Shown in pieces: positions 12,860 to 14,556 of a stretch of DNA of 14,556 nt; position 1 is the stretch's first letter; every line of letters starts with the position of its first letter. The stretch covers positions 1 to 14,556 of the forward strand of contig JAKDLQ010000030.1 of assembly GCA_030452775.1 (NCBI GenBank), in the 5' to 3' direction. Source of the stretch: Micrococcales bacterium (lineage in GTDB: Bacteria > Actinomycetota > Actinomycetes > Actinomycetales > Dermatophilaceae). Under the pieces are notes generated by a model. It was not told where the DNA came from. It did not search any database and saw nothing but the letters and a program-made list of their open reading frames with translations. Both the position numbers and the translations under genes were made by a program.

Positions 12860-12975
12860 AGGCGCTCCTCGCGCTCGGCATCGAGCAGCTGCTGGTTGGT
12901 TGGCTCCCCGATGCCCACCTGCACGGGCCGGGACGAACGCAGCCGCCCCGTCGGGCTCGATGCTGGGATCAGCCG
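12856..12975 (-). pseudogene. vapB: 3' remnant of the cognate antitoxin gene (vapB/Phd type)
   Basis: The last 39 codons before the toxin read GRLIPASSPTGRLRSSRPVQ and end LLDAEREERL. This is the usual tail of Phd/YefM-type antitoxins paired with such PIN toxins. The DNA-binding N-terminal half is not found in any frame upstream, where the sequence changes to unrelated bases and then the DUF1992 promoter. An ATG at 13020 gives a 54-residue frame, but its first 15 residues do not look like the family. The overlap with the toxin start shows the original operon order. Confidence 0.5.
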
Positions 12976-13056
12976 ACCAGGATCCTGGCTTCGACGACCC
13001 GGTGTTTGCCCTTCGGGCATGGCTTGGCGCTGCCCTTCGACGAGTCCGCGTCGCAG

Positions 13057-13062
13057 TAGCGT
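13057..13062 (+). promoter_or_regulatory. -10 element for the leaderless DUF1992 gene
   Basis: TAGCGT (TANNNT) is followed by six bases, GGAGGG, and GTG. GGAGG is only one base from the start, too close for normal ribosome binding, so a leaderless start is favoured. Confidence 0.45.
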
Positions 13063-13068
13063 GGAGGG

Positions 13069-13581
13069 GTGAGCGGCCAGCAGTACTACGAGAGCTCCGT
13101 CGATCGCCAGATCCGCGAGGCGCAGGAGCGTGGCGACTTCGACAACCTGCCGGGTGCGGGCAAACCGCTCGACCTCGGCAACCCCGAGGACCCGGACTGG
13201 TGGATCAAGCGGCTGGTCGCCCGGGAGGATCTCGACCTCGGTGGCGCGCTGCCTGGTGCTCTCGGCCTGCGCCGGGAGGCGTCCACGTTCCCCGAGTCGC
13301 TCGCCGATGTCTACTCCGAGGCCAACGTCCGCGAGATCCTCAAGGACTTCAACATGCGGGTTCTCGCCGACCGGCTGCGGCCGGCCGTGGGGAACCTGCC
13401 GCCGCTCATCGCCAAGACGGTCGACATCGACGAGATGGTCGAGCAGTGGCAGGCCCTTCGCGCCGCCAGGGACATCGAGCGCGGCGCGGACCCGCCCGCC
13501 ACCGCTCTCGATATGACGCACACCGCGCCGATGTCTCCAGCACGCGCGTCCTGGTGGCGACGCCTCCTGCGACGAGCGTGA
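13069..13581 (+). CDS. DUF1992 (DNAJC28-like) protein
   Basis: The 170-residue protein carries the DUF1992 domain in its first 110 residues. The signature is IREAQERGDFDNLPGAGKPLDL (15-36), followed by WWIKRLVARE and FNMRVLADRLRPAVGNLPP. The domain is also found in DnaJ homologue subfamily C member 28, but there is no J domain here and the bacterial role is unknown. The tail (about 135-170) is variable and ends in a basic WWRRLLRR patch that could touch membrane or nucleic acid. The GTG start is set by the conserved N-terminus and the -10 just upstream. Confidence 0.85.
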   Translation: MSGQQYYESSVDRQIREAQERGDFDNLPGAGKPLDLGNPEDPDWWIKRLVAREDLDLGGALPGALGLRREASTFPESLADVYSEANVREILKDFNMRVLADRLRPAVGNLPPLIAKTVDIDEMVEQWQALRAARDIERGADPPATALDMTHTAPMSPARASWWRRLLRRA

Positions 13582-13629
13582 GTAAAGGCAGATCCTCAGC
13601 CTGCGCACACTCGTCCAAGCGTGAATGGA

Positions 13630-13635
13630 TAGTCT
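13630..13635 (+). promoter_or_regulatory. Candidate -10 element of the tetR gene
   Basis: TAGTCT fits TANNNT and lies 58 bases before the preferred ATG at 13694, giving a leader of about 50 bases with a good Shine-Dalgarno. Confidence 0.3.
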
Positions 13636-13693
13636 GAAGGGCGTGCCGCGCATCCTTGGGCCACATTCGATCCGGTACGCAGGGAGGCTCGCG

Positions 13694-14278
13694 ATGGAGG
13701 ACACGCCGTCAGCCCGCATCGATGCGGAACGCAATCGCCGTGTTCTGCTGGAGGCGGCTGCTGGCGCGTTGACCCGGGACCCGGATGCGTCCCTGGGCGA
13801 GGTGGCGCGCCTGGCCGGCTTGACGCGTGCGACGCTGTACAGGCACTTCGGTAGCCGGGAGAGACTGTTGGACGCCCTGAGGGATGATGCGCTTGGCTGC
13901 GCCGTGGAGGCCGTCGCGGCCGCTCGGGTGGAGGAGGGGACTGCACTGGAGGCGCTGCGCCGGGTGATCACTGCCATAGCCTCCTTGGGTGGCAGGTTCT
14001 GGCCGCTGCTGATGGAAGGAGCGGACCGGGACCCGGAGTTCTTGAACAGCCGCGCGCAGGCGTTCGCCCCTGTGTTGGCCATCATCGAACGGGGGCAGGT
14101 GTCCGGGCAGATCAGAACGGATGTCTCCGCGCAGTGGGCAGTCACGGCCCTGACGGCGCTGCTCGCAGCGGCGGTGCACCAAGCCAAGGGGGTCGAGGAT
14201 CCCGGTCTCGCCGAGAGAGTCTTCGACACCATCGCGTTCGGGATACAGCAACCTCCTACCAAAGAAACTAGACATTGA
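13694..14278 (+). CDS. TetR/AcrR family transcriptional regulator
   Basis: The 194-residue protein has a TetR N-terminal helix-turn-helix domain. The key segment is SLGEVARLAGLTRATLYRHFGSRERLLDAL (33-62). A helical ligand-binding and dimerisation domain follows (about 75-185), with no family signature that predicts the ligand. The ATG at 13694 is chosen because GGGAGG lies upstream at good spacing; an in-frame ATG at 13625 would add 23 residues unlike the family. A flavin monooxygenase gene begins 25 bases downstream on the same strand, and a palindrome overlaps the end of tetR. The likely role is repression of the monooxygenase, relieved by its substrate. Confidence 0.9.
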   Translation: MEDTPSARIDAERNRRVLLEAAAGALTRDPDASLGEVARLAGLTRATLYRHFGSRERLLDALRDDALGCAVEAVAAARVEEGTALEALRRVITAIASLGGRFWPLLMEGADRDPEFLNSRAQAFAPVLAIIERGQVSGQIRTDVSAQWAVTALTALLAAAVHQAKGVEDPGLAERVFDTIAFGIQQPPTKETRH

Positions 14279-14283
14279 TGTCT
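14270..14283. promoter_or_regulatory. Palindromic operator candidate AGACAT-TG-ATGTCT
   Basis: This perfect inverted repeat with six-base arms spans the tetR stop codon and ends six bases before the -10-like TAATAC of the monooxygenase gene. Position and symmetry suit a TetR-family operator. Binding is inferred. Confidence 0.5.
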
Positions 14284-14288
14284 CGTTT

Positions 14289-14294
14289 TAATAC
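14289..14294 (+). promoter_or_regulatory. -10 element of the monooxygenase gene
   Basis: TAATAC lies nine bases before the ATG at 14304. Transcription would start at or within a few bases of the start codon, and no Shine-Dalgarno is present. Confidence 0.4.
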
Positions 14295-14303
14295 GCTGGG
14301 TTC

Positions 14304-14556
14304 ATGGCTACACACCACAGACCTCAGATCCCACCCACGGGCAGCGCTGACGTCGATGTCCTCGTCGTCGGCGCCGGCCCGACGGGGCTCGTCGCCGCGG
14401 CGGAGGCTCTGCGTCACGGGTTGAGCGTTCGCATCATTGAGCGGAGGGCCTCGCGGGCGGCGTTCTCCAAGGCACTCGTCGTGCACGCCCGCACCCTTGA
14501 GGTGTTCGACACGATGGGGATCGCCGAGGAGATCCGGGCGGTCGGTGCGCCCTTCA
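14304..14556 (+). CDS. FAD-dependent aromatic monooxygenase, 5' part
   Basis: The first 84 residues show the FAD-binding fold of the PheA/TfdB-type hydroxylase family (FAD_binding_3). The dinucleotide motif is VVGAGPTGL (21-29) and the acidic residue binding the FAD ribose is E46 in IIERR. The segment KALVVHARTLEVFDTMGI (56-73) is typical of phenol and polyketide hydroxylases. These enzymes use NAD(P)H and O2 to hydroxylate aromatic rings. The gene runs off the window, so the substrate domain is not seen. The upstream TetR gene and palindrome suggest substrate-induced expression. Confidence 0.88.
   Translation, partial: MATHHRPQIPPTGSADVDVLVVGAGPTGLVAAAEALRHGLSVRIIERRASRAAFSKALVVHARTLEVFDTMGIAEEIRAVGAPF

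Noticed and set aside
12430..13059. Plus-strand frame of 209 codons over the vapBC relic
   Set aside because: It has no family resemblance and is antisense to recognisable PIN and antitoxin segments.
1..14556. CRISPR array, tRNA, rRNA or replication origin
   Set aside because: No regularly spaced repeats, no tRNA or rRNA signatures and no DnaA-box cluster were seen on reading both strands.

Overview
The window is chromosomal DNA from a high-GC actinobacterium. Coding frames show strong G/C bias at third codon positions, GTG starts are common, and several genes look leaderless. The gene families point the same way: an actinobacterial DksA/TraR zinc-finger protein, an MT0933-type antitoxin, a LigD-type ligase and a DtxR/IdeR-like iron box. 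The recurrent 7-mer GGCATAC/GTATGCC might hint at a Micrococcales lineage, but I cannot place the genus from sequence alone.

Layout. 1-17: start of a minus-strand gene that leaves the window. 18-439: mostly non-coding, with a direct repeat and a strong hairpin. 440-1882 (+): a ZIP-like metal transporter with a His-rich loop, then a small SAM methyltransferase, probably one operon. 1883-2246: intergenic, with a possible decayed coding remnant. 2247-2675 (-): DksA/TraR-like protein. 2676-2954: intergenic, with a possible integrase fragment. 2955-5219 (-): a two-gene unit of an MmgE/PrpD-family protein followed by a ComA/HSA32-like protein. Its promoter region carries a 15/19 match to the DtxR/IdeR iron box. 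5323-8487 (-): LigD-type polymerase-ligase without a phosphoesterase domain, preceded by a monoglyceride-lipase-like hydrolase. 8488-8771: divergent intergenic region with a long inverted repeat and a structured leader for the cold-shock gene at 8772-8972 (+), which ends in a clear terminator. 9064-9288 (-): a small protein with a CarD-like fold motif. 9332-11298 (-): acyl-CoA dehydrogenase overlapping a short-chain 3-hydroxyacyl-CoA dehydrogenase-like gene. 11417-12394 (-): MT0933-type antitoxin and a membrane protein. 12535-12975 (-): a broken vapBC-type toxin-antitoxin locus. 13069-13581 (+): DUF1992 protein. 13694-14278 (+): TetR regulator. 14304-end (+): start of an FAD-dependent aromatic monooxygenase, with a perfect palindrome between it and tetR.

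How the genes fit together. The acyl-CoA dehydrogenase and SDR form a translationally coupled beta-oxidation pair. TetR probably controls the monooxygenase through the palindrome. The most interesting unit is the apparently iron-controlled MmgE/PrpD plus ComA/HSA32-like pair. Its enzymatic families are recognisable, but no pathway joining them is known to me. The flanking fragments (vapBC, integrase-like, unidentified remnant) mark places where accessory genes have decayed.
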